Below, piece by piece: positions 26,567 to 35,442 of a stretch of 64,000 nt of DNA. The stretch lies in the NCBI RefSeq assembly GCF_022478115.1, contig NZ_JAKGSC010000004.1:91161-155160 (forward strand). Reading direction: 5' to 3'. Position 1 is the first letter of the stretch, and the number at the start of each line of letters is the position of its first letter. The translations under genes were made by a program, and so were the position numbers. Source of the DNA: Tenacibaculum aquimarinum. GTDB lineage: Bacteria; Bacteroidota; Bacteroidia; Flavobacteriales; Flavobacteriaceae. The notes beneath the pieces were generated by a model, which had not been told where the DNA came from, did not search any database, and saw only the letters and a list, made by a program, of their open reading frames with translations.

Positions 26567-28021
26567 TTAAACCTTTTCAAACAAAACAACCGTTTCTATA
26601 TGACTTGTATGTGGAAATTGATCTACCAAACTAATCTTTTTTAGCTCATAACCAGCTTCGCGTAACATTTCTGTATCACGTGCTTGTGTTGCAGGATTAC
26701 AAGAAACATACACCATTCTGTCTGCATTTAGGTTAATGATTTTCTTAAGCGTTTTTGGTGCAATTCCTGCTCTGGCTGGATCTAAAATAATGGTTCTAAT
26801 CTTATTTTGATATTGTGGATGTTCATTTAAAAACTTACCAACATCGGCAGCATAAAATTCTAAGCCTTCAATATTATTTCTTTTGGCATTTTTCTTAGCG
26901 TCTTCAATAGCTGAAGCTACAATATCTACACCAACTATTTTTGCGTTTTCACTTTTTGAAGCTAATATTTGACCAATAGTTCCTGTTCCACAAAATAAAT
27001 CCATAACAACTGTATTGTCTATTGCTTCTTTATTTTCTAAAGCATAATCGATAACTTTTGTGTATAGTTTTTCGGCAGATTTTGGGTTTGTTTGAAAGAA
27101 GCTTTTCATACTAATTTCAAAATTTAAACCTAATAGTTCTTCTACAATTTTATCTTTTCCGTAAACAAGATTTATACTTCCTGAAGTTGCAATGGTTCTA
27201 TCGCCAACTTCATCGTTAATTGTATGTAATAAACCTGCAATTCTGTCTCCAAAAATTCCTTTTAAAAAGGCTGCAAATTCATGTAAATCGAATTTATCTA
27301 GTTCTGGTGAAGTGGTTACTAAATTGAATAAAAGTTCGTTTGTTTTGTATGATTTTCTAACTACAAAATATCTAAAGAAACCTTCTCTTTTTGGTCCGTG
27401 CCAAGGCGCTAAACCTGTATCTTGACAGTATTTTCTAATGTTTATTAAGTTGTCTTCAAATTCTTTATCGAATAAACCTGAGTCTTTGTTAAGATTATCT
27501 CCCATCCACCAAACGCCACGACGTTTAAAGCCTAAAGTAAATTCATCTACATCAGTTTTGTTTACTCTGTCGTAGCCAATTGCAGAAAATCCATATTCCA
27601 TTTTATTTCTGTAATGAAATACATTTGGAGAGGTTATAAACTCGTCAAAAACGTCTTCTATATTTTCAACTTTTCCAATACGTTTAAAGAGTGAAAGTGT
27701 ACTTTCTTTTTTATATTGATGTTGTAAGTCTATTGGTAACTTAATATACGGAGCGCCTGGAATGTCTTGAAAAGGAACGTCAACTTCATTTTCGGAATCT
27801 TCTAAAACATCAATTAGTTTAGCTTCTGCGTATTTTTTGCTCGATTTTTTAATCTGTGCTTTTACCAATTGTCCTGGTAATGTGTTGGGAACGAAAACAA
27901 CAAAGCTTCCTTCTTCAGATTTTATTCTTGCAATTCCTTTTCCGCCGAAGGCATAATCTTCAATTTTTAATTCTAAAATTTGATTTCTTTTTACAAACTT
28001 GTTTCGTTCTCTACGTGGCAT
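26567..28021 (-). CDS. rlmD: 23S rRNA (uracil-C5)-methyltransferase, RlmD/TrmA family
   Basis: Adds a 5-methyl group to a uridine of 23S rRNA using S-adenosylmethionine. The 484 residues begin with a TRAM domain (about 12-72) and end with the methyltransferase domain: SFFQTNPKSAEKLY, MDLFCGTGTIGQIL, LDPARAGIAPKTLK and the catalytic Cys in MVYVSCNPATQARD. The cysteines that bind a 4Fe-4S cluster in E. coli RlmD are missing; the equivalent stretch reads IPGAPYIKLPIDLQHQYK. The exact target uridine (1939, 747 or both) is therefore inferred only from family naming. Confidence 0.9.
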   Translation of the reverse strand: MPRRERNKFVKRNQILELKIEDYAFGGKGIARIKSEEGSFVVFVPNTLPGQLVKAQIKKSSKKYAEAKLIDVLEDSENEVDVPFQDIPGAPYIKLPIDLQHQYKKESTLSLFKRIGKVENIEDVFDEFITSPNVFHYRNKMEYGFSAIGYDRVNKTDVDEFTLGFKRRGVWWMGDNLNKDSGLFDKEFEDNLINIRKYCQDTGLAPWHGPKREGFFRYFVVRKSYKTNELLFNLVTTSPELDKFDLHEFAAFLKGIFGDRIAGLLHTINDEVGDRTIATSGSINLVYGKDKIVEELLGLNFEISMKSFFQTNPKSAEKLYTKVIDYALENKEAIDNTVVMDLFCGTGTIGQILASKSENAKIVGVDIVASAIEDAKKNAKRNNIEGLEFYAADVGKFLNEHPQYQNKIRTIILDPARAGIAPKTLKKIINLNADRMVYVSCNPATQARDTEMLREAGYELKKISLVDQFPHTSHIETVVLFEKV

Positions 28022-28043
28022 TCTCTGTTGTTTATTGGATTTG

Positions 28044-28051
28044 CAAAATTA
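28044..28051 (-). promoter_or_regulatory. rlmD: -7 box of the rlmD promoter
   Basis: TAATTTTG on the minus strand is an exact TAnnTTTG match and lies 23 bases above the ATG at 28021. Confidence 0.6.
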
Positions 28052-28074
28052 GGAAAAAGATATTGATAATGTAC

Positions 28075-28165
28075 TGCATTTGCGTTAGGGATTGCAGTGA
28101 CATCCTTTTATGAAGAATGAATAAAAGATATAACGGAAAGCCCGACCTTTTTAGGGAACGCCCAA
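28075..28165 (+). ncRNA. Candidate structured RNA element
   Basis: This stretch is more G+C-rich than its surroundings and can fold as one unit. GCGTT (28082-28086) pairs with AACGC (28157-28161) as a closing stem, and CTTTTAT (28105-28111) pairs with ATAAAAG (28121-28127). Conserved-looking single strands GCGGAAAGCCCGACC-like and AGGGATTGCAG lie between. I recall very similar GCGTTAGGG...AAAGCCCGACC...GGGAACGCCC stretches between genes in many flavobacterial genomes, so it is probably a dispersed structured element, possibly the Flavo-1 motif, although I cannot confirm that name. A terminator lies 30 bases further on. It carries no reading frame of note. Confidence 0.5.
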
Positions 28166-28191
28166 ATTAAGGTTATAATAGTTTTTTACAT

Positions 28192-28222
28192 AAAAAAAAA
28201 GCACCTCAATTGAGATGCTTTT
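28192..28222 (-). terminator. Terminator between the structured element and the channel gene
   Basis: GCACCTCAATTGAGATGC (28201-28218) forms a near-perfect hairpin with one internal C-A mismatch, flanked by A and T runs on the two sides, so it can work in both directions. It could end the element at 28075-28165 on the plus strand and the channel gene cannot use it, since that gene ends at 28243 reading toward it; it is therefore also that gene's terminator on the minus strand. Confidence 0.8.
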
Positions 28223-28242
28223 TAATGATATGATTTTAAAGT

Positions 28243-29400
28243 TTATTTTTTATTAAACTTATCTAAAATTTTTGTCATTTGTTTTCCTGCTGCTTCACGA
28301 CCTCCTAAACCGAAAGCTAATACAACTGTTAAGGCAACTGCGCCTAAAGTTATACCAAATGCTAAGTTTATAATATCGTCTGCTATACCCATTCTGCGTA
28401 AACCAATTGCTAAAAAGATTGCTAAAATTGCTACTTTTATAATGTTTGCTACAAAAGGGTTATCGTCTGATTTTAAGAAGTTTTTAGAGGCAACATTTGC
28501 AACCCAATTTCCTATTGCTAAGATTACTAAACCGAATAAAATATTACCACCTAATTCTATTACAGTGTTCATCATTTCTGATAATTTTGTAAACTCTAAT
28601 TTTTCTATTGCTGTAACTAAACCGAATAAAATAATAAAAGCATACACAATATTTGCTATTAAACGCTCTATGTTTGTTTTCCCTGTAACTGCTGTTAAAC
28701 CAGCTTTTTGCATTACTTGGTTTAAGTTTAAGCTATCTAATAAATCTTTTAATAATTCGCTTAAGAAACGCCCTCCAACAACAAAAATTATCATGATTAT
28801 TGTTGCTACTAATACTTTAGGAATTGCGTTGAAAAAGCTTTGTAACATTTCGCTTGCTGGTTCTGAAACAGAACTAATATTTAAAATGTTTAATGCTGAT
28901 ATTAATAAAGGAATAAAGATGAAAATAAATACAACTTTCTTTAAAATATCTACTAAATCGATGTTTTCTGGTAAGCGTAATTTAGGAGCAAATTTTTGAA
29001 TTGTATCTCCAGATAAGCCAACTAATTCAGATACAATGGTTGCTAACATATAACCAATATAAGCTACTAAACCAGCGCCTATAATATTTGGAATGTAGCC
29101 TAAGAAACCGTCAAGTAAACCTTTTACTGGTTCTAAAACACTTGTCATTCCTAACTTGTTGAGTGCTAACATGAATACAAAAATCATTACTAAATAATAT
29201 AATAATTTTGCAATTACATCTGCAAAGTTTACTTTTTTGCTGCTTAAAGATTCATCTACACCTGATTTTTTAATAAGTTTTTTAACTAATCTTTTTAATA
29301 TACCAGCTACAAACCATCCTATAATGATAATTGCTAATGCTGCTATTGGAGCACCAAAAGAGCCCGTTAAATTGTTGTAAGTTTCAATAATCTGATCCAT
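28243..29400 (-). CDS. Mechanosensitive channel-related membrane protein with TM-helix repeats
   Basis: Integral membrane protein of 385 residues with about nine or ten hydrophobic segments arranged as repeats of the conserved TM_helix unit: AALAIIIIGWFVAGILKRL, VPNII-type GLLDGFLGYIPNIIGAGLVA, FFNAIPKVLVATIIMIIFVV and LGGNILFGLVILAIGNWVAN. Between repeats are amphipathic loops with LKKLV-like basic ends. Proteins of this type are annotated as mechanosensitive ion channel family (CmpX-like) although the MscS beta domain is not evident here. A separate true MscS-type channel is encoded at 45107-45973. Confidence 0.8.
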   Translation of the reverse strand: MDQIIETYNNLTGSFGAPIAALAIIIIGWFVAGILKRLVKKLIKKSGVDESLSSKKVNFADVIAKLLYYLVMIFVFMLALNKLGMTSVLEPVKGLLDGFLGYIPNIIGAGLVAYIGYMLATIVSELVGLSGDTIQKFAPKLRLPENIDLVDILKKVVFIFIFIPLLISALNILNISSVSEPASEMLQSFFNAIPKVLVATIIMIIFVVGGRFLSELLKDLLDSLNLNQVMQKAGLTAVTGKTNIERLIANIVYAFIILFGLVTAIEKLEFTKLSEMMNTVIELGGNILFGLVILAIGNWVANVASKNFLKSDDNPFVANIIKVAILAIFLAIGLRRMGIADDIINLAFGITLGAVALTVVLAFGLGGREAAGKQMTKILDKFNKK

Positions 29401-29466
29401 AATTTTTTTGATTTTTTGATTCTTTTTTATGACACATTTATTTAATAAAAGTCACTTTAAATTTAG

Positions 29467-29577
29467 TACTTTTGTATTTCTAGGGATGATTTCTTTCCCA
29501 CGCTGAATTTTCAGAACTTTCTGAAAGGATAAAGGTAGAACAGGAATAGTTTTTTTATTAATTAAATATTATTTAAA
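29467..29577 (+). promoter_or_regulatory. rocD: rocD promoter and structured leader
   Basis: An exact TACTTTTG box lies at 29467-29474. The predicted transcript carries an untranslated leader of about 95 bases. GGGA (29483-29486) can pair with TCCC (29496-29499), and TTTCAGA (29509-29515) pairs perfectly with TCTGAAA (29520-29526) around ACTT. An A-rich strand ATAAAGGTAGAACAGG follows at about 29529. This length and folding are more than a simple leader needs and suggest cis regulation. Confidence 0.5.
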
Positions 29578-30816
29578 ATGGCTATTTTAGACCAATTAAC
29601 TTCGCAAAAAGCGATTGAATTAGAGAACAAATACGGAGCACACAACTATCATCCACTTCCTGTGGTTTTAAGCAGAGGAGAAGGAGTATATGTTTGGGAT
29701 GTTGAAGGAAAAAAATATTATGATTTTCTTTCGGCTTATTCTGCCGTAAACCAAGGACATTGTCATCCAAGAATTGTAGATGCAATGGTGAATCAAGCAA
29801 AAACATTAACCTTAACATCTCGTGCATTTTATAATGATATGTTAGGCTCTTATGAAAAATATGCTACTGAACTTTTTGGTTTCGATAAATTATTACCAAT
29901 GAATACCGGTGCAGAAGCTGTGGAAACGGCTTTAAAATTAGCTAGAAAATGGGCGTATGAAGTAAAAGGGATTAAAGAAAATAAGGCTGAAATTATTGTT
30001 TGTGAAAATAATTTTCATGGAAGAACAACTACAATTATTTCTTTTTCTAATGATCCAGTAGCTCGTGCTAATTTTGGACCTTATACAAAAGGGTTTTTAA
30101 AGATTGAATACGATAATTTACAAGAATTACAAGAAGCGTTAGAAAGTAGTAATAATATAGCTGCATTTTTAGTTGAGCCTATACAAGGTGAAGCAGGTGT
30201 TTATGTTCCTTCTGAAGGATATTTAGCAGCTGCTAAAAAAATGTGTGCAGATTATAATGTGCTTTTTATTGCAGATGAAGTACAAACCGGAATTGCAAGA
30301 ACGGGTAAAATGTTGGCTGTAGATCATGAAAACGTAAAACCAGATGTTTTAATTCTAGGAAAAGCATTAAGTGGAGGCGCATATCCTGTTTCTGCAGTTT
30401 TAGCTGATGATGCTATTATGAATGTTATTAAACCAGGAAATCATGGTTCTACTTTTGGTGGAAATCCTGTTGCAGCAGCAGTTGCAGTTGCCGCTTTAGA
30501 GGTTGTTAAAGATGAAAAGTTAGCAGAAAACGCAGAAGCTTTAGGACAAATATTTAGAGCAGAACTTGCTGAGTTTGCAAAAGAAAACGAGCTTGTAAAA
30601 TCTGTTAGAGGTAAAGGTTTATTAAATGCAATTTTAATAAATGATACAGAAGAAAGCTCAACAGCTTGGGATATTTGTATGAAATTACGCGATAACGGTT
30701 TGTTAGCTAAACCAACACATGGAAATATAATCCGTTTTGCGCCACCTTTGGTAATGAACGAAGAACAATTACTAGATTGTATTTCAATTATTAAGAAAAC
30801 AATTTCTGAGTTTTAA
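29578..30816 (+). CDS. rocD: Ornithine aminotransferase
   Basis: PLP enzyme that moves the delta-amino group of ornithine to 2-oxoglutarate, linking arginine breakdown to proline and glutamate. The 412 residues contain the small-domain start [24 protein letters not shown] tract, [29 protein letters not shown], the cofactor Asp in [15 protein letters not shown] and the Schiff-base Lys262 in [15 protein letters not shown]. Length and motifs match ornithine rather than acetylornithine aminotransferase. It is monocistronic, with a long leader upstream and a strong terminator after it. Confidence 0.95.
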   Translation: MAILDQLTSQKAIELENKYGAHNYHPLPVVLSRGEGVYVWDVEGKKYYDFLSAYSAVNQGHCHPRIVDAMVNQAKTLTLTSRAFYNDMLGSYEKYATELFGFDKLLPMNTGAEAVETALKLARKWAYEVKGIKENKAEIIVCENNFHGRTTTIISFSNDPVARANFGPYTKGFLKIEYDNLQELQEALESSNNIAAFLVEPIQGEAGVYVPSEGYLAAAKKMCADYNVLFIADEVQTGIARTGKMLAVDHENVKPDVLILGKALSGGAYPVSAVLADDAIMNVIKPGNHGSTFGGNPVAAAVAVAALEVVKDEKLAENAEALGQIFRAELAEFAKENELVKSVRGKGLLNAILINDTEESSTAWDICMKLRDNGLLAKPTHGNIIRFAPPLVMNEEQLLDCISIIKKTISEF

Positions 30817-30847
30817 ACGTTCTTTTTTTAGAATGATATGAATAAAT

Positions 30848-30873
30848 AAAAAGCGACCAATTGGTCGCTTTTT
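30848..30873. terminator. Bidirectional terminator between rocD and the RDD gene
   Basis: AAAAAGCGACCAA (30848-30860) and TTGGTCGCTTTTT (30861-30873) are exact complements with U tracts in both directions. It serves the two converging genes. Confidence 0.9.
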
Positions 30874-30876
30874 TAT

Positions 30877-31590
30877 TTATTGCTGTGTATAATAATTATA
30901 GTCTTTAATAACCAATTCAACAAAATCCATTGGTTGTAAATCTGTTTTTATATTGGTAATTTCTATAATTTTAACGTGTAGTTTTAGAATTATTTTATGA
31001 TTTCTAGTTCTTTTAGATTTTCTGTACAATTCCTTTATTGTTTGTATATCACTATCAGAAAGCGTGGTAACTTGTGGAAACGTTGGTTTGTAATCTGTAG
31101 CAACATCTACACCTAAAGTGTTTAAAGTAACTCTTTTTCTTTCACTAATAACAGTTGTTCCTCCCGCAATATCTCCTAAACGTTGTCCTTTTCCGTTTAA
31201 TAAAATTGTTAATACAGCAACAGAACCACTTGCTAAGTTAAAATCAATAACACGTAACATCCAACGTAAAAGATAGCTTCCAAAGGTTGGTTTAGTACCA
31301 TCTAATTTTACAACTCTTAATTTGTTAATTATTTTTCCTGGAGTTTGTCCGTTTAGTAAAACTTCAAAAAGTAAACTGTAGAAGAAAATAGGTAAACCAA
31401 AAATGGTCCAAAAAACATAGAGTGTAAATCCTTCATCAATATTTAGCCAACCCATAACAAATATTAAAACGATAATATAAAGCACAATTATTAGCGCATC
31501 TAACAAATAAGACCCAATGCGCGTTGTGATATGTGCTGCATTTTGTTGTAAAGTTATATTTTGAGCTGTTTCTATTTGAAAGTTATCCAT
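30877..31590 (-). CDS. RDD family membrane protein
   Basis: A 237-residue inner-membrane protein with three membrane segments in its first 150 residues. The RDD signature is visible: RIGSYLLDALIIVLYI (Arg and Asp), NGQTPGKIINKLRVV, and LLRWMLRVIDF plus KGQRLGDIAGGTTVI at the end of the domain. The C-terminal 90 residues are soluble and charged. It is transcribed divergently from the SpoIIM/MoxR/DUF58 operon, with which RDD genes are commonly grouped in Bacteroidota. Function is not established. Confidence 0.9.
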   Translation of the reverse strand: MDNFQIETAQNITLQQNAAHITTRIGSYLLDALIIVLYIIVLIFVMGWLNIDEGFTLYVFWTIFGLPIFFYSLLFEVLLNGQTPGKIINKLRVVKLDGTKPTFGSYLLRWMLRVIDFNLASGSVAVLTILLNGKGQRLGDIAGGTTVISERKRVTLNTLGVDVATDYKPTFPQVTTLSDSDIQTIKELYRKSKRTRNHKIILKLHVKIIEITNIKTDLQPMDFVELVIKDYNYYTQQ

Positions 31591-31599
31591 TTTTTATCG

Positions 31600-31617
31600 T
31601 TATTTGTTGTCAAATAA
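31600..31617. repeat. Inverted repeat in the RDD/SpoIIM divergent region
   Basis: TTATTTG (31600-31606) and CAAATAA (31611-31617) are exact complements around TTGT, near the middle of the 77-base region between divergent genes. It supplies a TTTG in each direction and could be an operator or shared -33 elements. Confidence 0.5.
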
Positions 31618-31667
31618 GAATTGCGAATATAATAATTTCATTAATCTTTTTAGCCTTTAATTCATAA

Positions 31668-32627
31668 ATGAGAGAAGCTTCTTTTGTATCAAAAAATAAA
31701 GAAAAGTGGCAGCTTTTTGATGACGTTTTGTCAAATAAAAAGCAAGTTTCTCCAGATCAATTATCGGATTTATACATAGAAGTTACAGACGATTTAAGCT
31801 ACGCAAAAACATTTTATCCAGCTAGTAATACCGAAGCATACTTAAATTCTATTGCTTCAACTGCACATATTAAAATTTACAAAACAAAGAAAGAGGGGAA
31901 AAACAGATTTGTTCAATTTTTCTTAAAAGAATTTCCATTAGAATTTTATCAACATCAAAAACAACTATTAATTGCATTTGTGGTTTTTGGTTTTTTTACA
32001 CTTGTTGGTGCTTTTTCTGCTTCTAAAGATGCAGATTTTGTACGCTTAATTATGGGCGATGCGTATGTAAATATGACTTTGGAAAACATTGAAAATGGAG
32101 ATCCAATGGCGGTTTATAAAAAAGCAAATGAAACCGAAATGTTTATTGGTATAACAATTAACAATATTCGTGTTGCTATGTATGCCTTTGTTTTTGGAAT
32201 TATATTTTCCGTAGGAACCTTGTATATTATGATGCAAAACGGAATTATGTTAGGCTCATTTTTGTACTTTTTCTATGATAAAGGTTTGTTTTGGGAATCT
32301 TCCAGAACCATTTGGATTCATGGAACTATAGAAATTTCTGTAATTGTAATTGCAGGTTGTGCAGGTTTGGTTTTGGGTAACGGTTTATTGTTTCCAAAAA
32401 CATACTCGCGTTTAGAGTCTTTTAAGAAGAGTATTAAAGCAGGTTTAAAAATTATGGTAAGTACAATTCCGTTTTTTATAGTTGCCGGTTTTTTAGAAGG
32501 TTTTGTAACAAGACACACAGAAATGCCAGATTGGCTAGCAATTTTTATCATCTTATTATCTTTAGCAAGTATCATATTTTATTACATAATTTACCCAATT
32601 CAACTAACTAAAAAAAATGCAAAATGA
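31668..32627 (+). CDS. Stage II sporulation protein M-like membrane protein (SpoIIM)
   Basis: A 319-residue inner-membrane protein of the SpoIIM family. It has a soluble N-terminal helical stretch REASFVSKNKEKWQLFDDVL, then membrane segments beginning near 100 (IAFVVFGFFTLVGAFSA) and four more. Conserved parts include NNIRVAMYAFVFGIIFSVGT, ILGSFLYFFYDKG-like GSFLYFFYDKGLFWES and the His-containing WIHGTIEISVIVIAG. This organism type does not sporulate; non-sporulating bacteria carry this gene next to MoxR/DUF58, as here. The last 4 bases overlap the next gene. Confidence 0.9.
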   Translation: MREASFVSKNKEKWQLFDDVLSNKKQVSPDQLSDLYIEVTDDLSYAKTFYPASNTEAYLNSIASTAHIKIYKTKKEGKNRFVQFFLKEFPLEFYQHQKQLLIAFVVFGFFTLVGAFSASKDADFVRLIMGDAYVNMTLENIENGDPMAVYKKANETEMFIGITINNIRVAMYAFVFGIIFSVGTLYIMMQNGIMLGSFLYFFYDKGLFWESSRTIWIHGTIEISVIVIAGCAGLVLGNGLLFPKTYSRLESFKKSIKAGLKIMVSTIPFFIVAGFLEGFVTRHTEMPDWLAIFIILLSLASIIFYYIIYPIQLTKKNAK

Positions 32628-33514
32628 GAAGCAATAACGAGTACGTAGAGTTTAAAAAAGAGCGCGATTTAGGCGCAATAATTACAGATACTTTCAAGTT
32701 TTTTAGACTAGAGTGGAAACCATTTTTTACAACAACATTTAAAATTGCTTTAATTCCAATCTTAATTGCTTTAGCAGGTATTTTATATTATTCTTACGAG
32801 CAATCTAATATGTTTTCTTCAATAGATTTTGAAAATCCAAACGATTTTCAGAATTCACCTTTTGGAGGAGGAGGAATGTTAATAGCAACTTTTGTAATGT
32901 TTTTCTCTTATTTAATAGCTTATATAATGATAAACGTTGCAGCTATGTACTACATTAAATCCTATGTAGATAATGACGGAAAAACTAATTTTGAAGAAAT
33001 AAAACAGAATGTAAATAACAATCTTTGGGCGTTTGTAGGTTTAGGTTTTATTATTGGTGTAATGGTTTTTGTAGGAATGCTTTTTTGTGTAATTCCAGGA
33101 ATTTATGTTGCCATACCTTTAACCTTAGCCTCTTCAATTTATGTTTTTAAAGGAAAAGAAGTAATGGATTCTATTAGTTATAGTTTCACTTTTATAAAAA
33201 ATCATTGGTGGGAAACTTTTGGAGTTTTAATTGTAGTTGGATTATTAATTACCGTTTTAGGAAGTATTTTCTCAATTCCATCAATAATTTATATGTTTAT
33301 AAAGACCATGTCTGGTATTGGAGAAAATGATCCAACAGCAATTATGAGTCTTTTTTCTGACCCAGTTTATTTATTTTTTACAGTTGTTTCTTATGTCGGT
33401 AGATTTTTATTTTACGCAGTAACATTAGTGTCTACAGTGTTAATTTACTTCGATATAAATGAACAAAAATACGCATCAGGAACTATTGAACAAATTGATA
33501 GATTAGGAGAATAA
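32624..33514 (+). CDS. Multi-pass membrane protein of the MoxR/DUF58 operon, unknown family
   Basis: A 296-residue protein with a charged N-terminal region and about six membrane segments. Notable features are a Gly-rich patch SPFGGGGMLIATFVMFFSY near residue 85, a hydrophobic pair with FCVIPGIYVAIPLTLASSIY, and SISYSFTFIKNHWWETFGVL. The pattern resembles the glycerophosphodiester phosphodiesterase membrane-domain or DUF975-like families, but I cannot settle this. It overlaps spoIIM by 4 bases and is followed after 2 bases by the DUF4129 gene, so it belongs to the same operon. Confidence 0.75.
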   Translation: MRSNNEYVEFKKERDLGAIITDTFKFFRLEWKPFFTTTFKIALIPILIALAGILYYSYEQSNMFSSIDFENPNDFQNSPFGGGGMLIATFVMFFSYLIAYIMINVAAMYYIKSYVDNDGKTNFEEIKQNVNNNLWAFVGLGFIIGVMVFVGMLFCVIPGIYVAIPLTLASSIYVFKGKEVMDSISYSFTFIKNHWWETFGVLIVVGLLITVLGSIFSIPSIIYMFIKTMSGIGENDPTAIMSLFSDPVYLFFTVVSYVGRFLFYAVTLVSTVLIYFDINEQKYASGTIEQIDRLGE

Positions 33515-33516
33515 TT

Positions 33517-34251
33517 TTGAAGCATTTTATAATTTTCATATCGTTTTTTATCTTTTCCTTCGGAAGTTTTGCGCAGCAAGATTTTGAAGGAATACAAATA
33601 GATAGTACTCAAGTTTCTTCCAAGGAATTTGATGAACAGTCTATAGAAAAATATAGGAATTCAGACGATTTTAATTATAACGTTCAAAAGAAAGAGGAAA
33701 ATATTTTAGATCGTTTTTGGAACTGGTTAGGAAGATTGGTTAAAAAAGGACTTTCTTGGGTATTTGATGATATTTCTCCTGCTTTAGGTTTAATAAAAGA
33801 CTTTTTATCAATATTGCCTTACATACTTTTAGCAGTTTTACTGTATTTTATTTTGAAGTTTTTCTTAAAAATTGATACCAATAGTTTAAAAAATAAAAAC
33901 GGAAAAATAGCAGCTATCAATATAACAGATGAAGAAGAATTGATTAAAAATAGTGATTTGCAAGAACTTGTAAATCAGTCAGTAACTAATAAAAACTATC
34001 GTTTAGCAGTTCGTTATTACTATTTGTTAATTTTACAAAAATTAGCGGATAAAGAACTGATTGTTTGGCAACAAGAAAAAACAAACGAAGATTATATTAA
34101 AGAGTTACAAGCAACAAAAGTACATCAGCAATTTACAGAAAGCACACGTTTGTACGATTTTGTTTGGTATGGAAATTTTGATATTAATGAAACTGAATTT
34201 ACCAAAGCAGCAAGCCTTTTTACGAACTTAAAAAGTAAAATAGGTGAATAA
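33517..34251 (+). CDS. DUF4129 domain-containing exported membrane protein
   Basis: A 244-residue protein with signal peptide (KHFIIFISFFIFSFGSFAQQ), a periplasmic segment, one membrane helix near residues 95-118 (LIKDFLSILPYILLAVLLYF) and a soluble C-terminal DUF4129 domain with RLAVRYYYLLILQKLADKEL and ESTRLYDFVWYGNFD. The start is TTG 33517, two bases after the previous stop; no ATG gives the signal peptide. DUF4129 proteins sit with MoxR and DUF58 genes and may assist protein complex assembly at the envelope. Confidence 0.85.
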   Translation: MKHFIIFISFFIFSFGSFAQQDFEGIQIDSTQVSSKEFDEQSIEKYRNSDDFNYNVQKKEENILDRFWNWLGRLVKKGLSWVFDDISPALGLIKDFLSILPYILLAVLLYFILKFFLKIDTNSLKNKNGKIAAINITDEEELIKNSDLQELVNQSVTNKNYRLAVRYYYLLILQKLADKELIVWQQEKTNEDYIKELQATKVHQQFTESTRLYDFVWYGNFDINETEFTKAASLFTNLKSKIGE

Positions 34252-35440
34252 GAAAGTAAAAATATACATAGTGCTTTTTATAGCAATTGTTGGCTTGTTA
34301 ATGTATGCAGATGCAACAAAAGTAAAACCTATAAGTTGGTTTCCTTCTTATGTTGCAAAACATAAAATGCCTTACGGGACGTATATTTTAAGAAAAGAAT
34401 TACCAAGTTTTTTTCCAAATTCAACCATAAAAGATATTAATACGGCTCCGTATGTTTTCTTGCAAGATAGCACAGTAAGCGGAACGTATTTCTTTTTAGA
34501 TGGCGCAATTAATTTTGGAGAAGATGAGTTTAATGAACTTTTAAAGTTTGTAGAAAGAGGTAATGATGTGTTTTTGTCTACCAGTGGAAGTCAAATAGAT
34601 ACATTAGGATTAAAAACCAGCTCATTGTCAACTTTAGAACTGAATGAAAAACACTATGTTTCTTTATTAAATCCTGCTTTTTCGGATAAAAAATATAGTT
34701 TTGATAAACCAATGCCACGTATTTATTTTGAAGAAATAGACACTATGAATACTACAGCTTTAGGTAAAATAACCATGTTTGATAAAGATAGCATTGCTTT
34801 AAAAAGTGGCGTTAATTTTATAAAACATAAATTCGGAAAAGGTAATTTTTACATCAATACATTTCCGTTAGCATTTACAAATTATAACATTTTACATCAA
34901 AAAAATGATGTGTATGTTGCTTCAGTTTTATCGTATTTAGATTCAGAAAAACCAATACTTTGGGATGCATATTATAAAAAAGGAAAAGATAAAATTACAT
35001 CGCCTTTAAATTATATTTTAAATTCTAAAAGTTTAAAATGGGCATATTATATTGCTTTAATCGGTGTGTTGTTTTTTGTGTTTTTTAAAGGAAAAAGAGA
35101 GCAACGAAACATACCAATTATAACACCGTTAAAAAACCAAACATTAGCATTTACTAGAACAATTAGTAATATGTATTATGAGAAATCTCAGCATCAAAAA
35201 ATAGCCAATCAAAAAATCAATTATTTTTTAGTTTGGGTAAGAAGTAAAATGAATATTCCAACGGATGTGCTAAATCAATCGTTTTATAAACATTTAGCCT
35301 CAAGAAGTAATAATACTGATGAAGACACTGAGAAAGTTTTCAAAAAAATAGCACAAGTACAACAATTAAATACGGTTTCAAAAGAACAATTAATTGCATT
35401 AAACAGCTTAATTGAAACCTATAAAAGTAAAACACAATAG
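34244..35440 (+). CDS. DUF4350 domain-containing membrane protein
   Basis: A 398-residue protein with an N-terminal membrane segment (KVKIYIVLFIAIVGLLMYAD), a periplasmic DUF4350 domain (about 28-260) containing KHKMPYGTYILRKELPSFF and RGNDVFLSTSGSQ, and a second membrane segment near residue 270 (WAYYIALIGVLFFVFFKG), followed by a cytoplasmic helical tail. The start is GTG 34244, which overlaps the DUF4129 gene by 8 bases. It is a regular member of the MoxR/DUF58 cluster. Function unknown. Confidence 0.85.
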   Translation: MNKKVKIYIVLFIAIVGLLMYADATKVKPISWFPSYVAKHKMPYGTYILRKELPSFFPNSTIKDINTAPYVFLQDSTVSGTYFFLDGAINFGEDEFNELLKFVERGNDVFLSTSGSQIDTLGLKTSSLSTLELNEKHYVSLLNPAFSDKKYSFDKPMPRIYFEEIDTMNTTALGKITMFDKDSIALKSGVNFIKHKFGKGNFYINTFPLAFTNYNILHQKNDVYVASVLSYLDSEKPILWDAYYKKGKDKITSPLNYILNSKSLKWAYYIALIGVLFFVFFKGKREQRNIPIITPLKNQTLAFTRTISNMYYEKSQHQKIANQKINYFLVWVRSKMNIPTDVLNQSFYKHLASRSNNTDEDTEKVFKKIAQVQQLNTVSKEQLIALNSLIETYKSKTQ

Positions 35441-35442
35441 CA

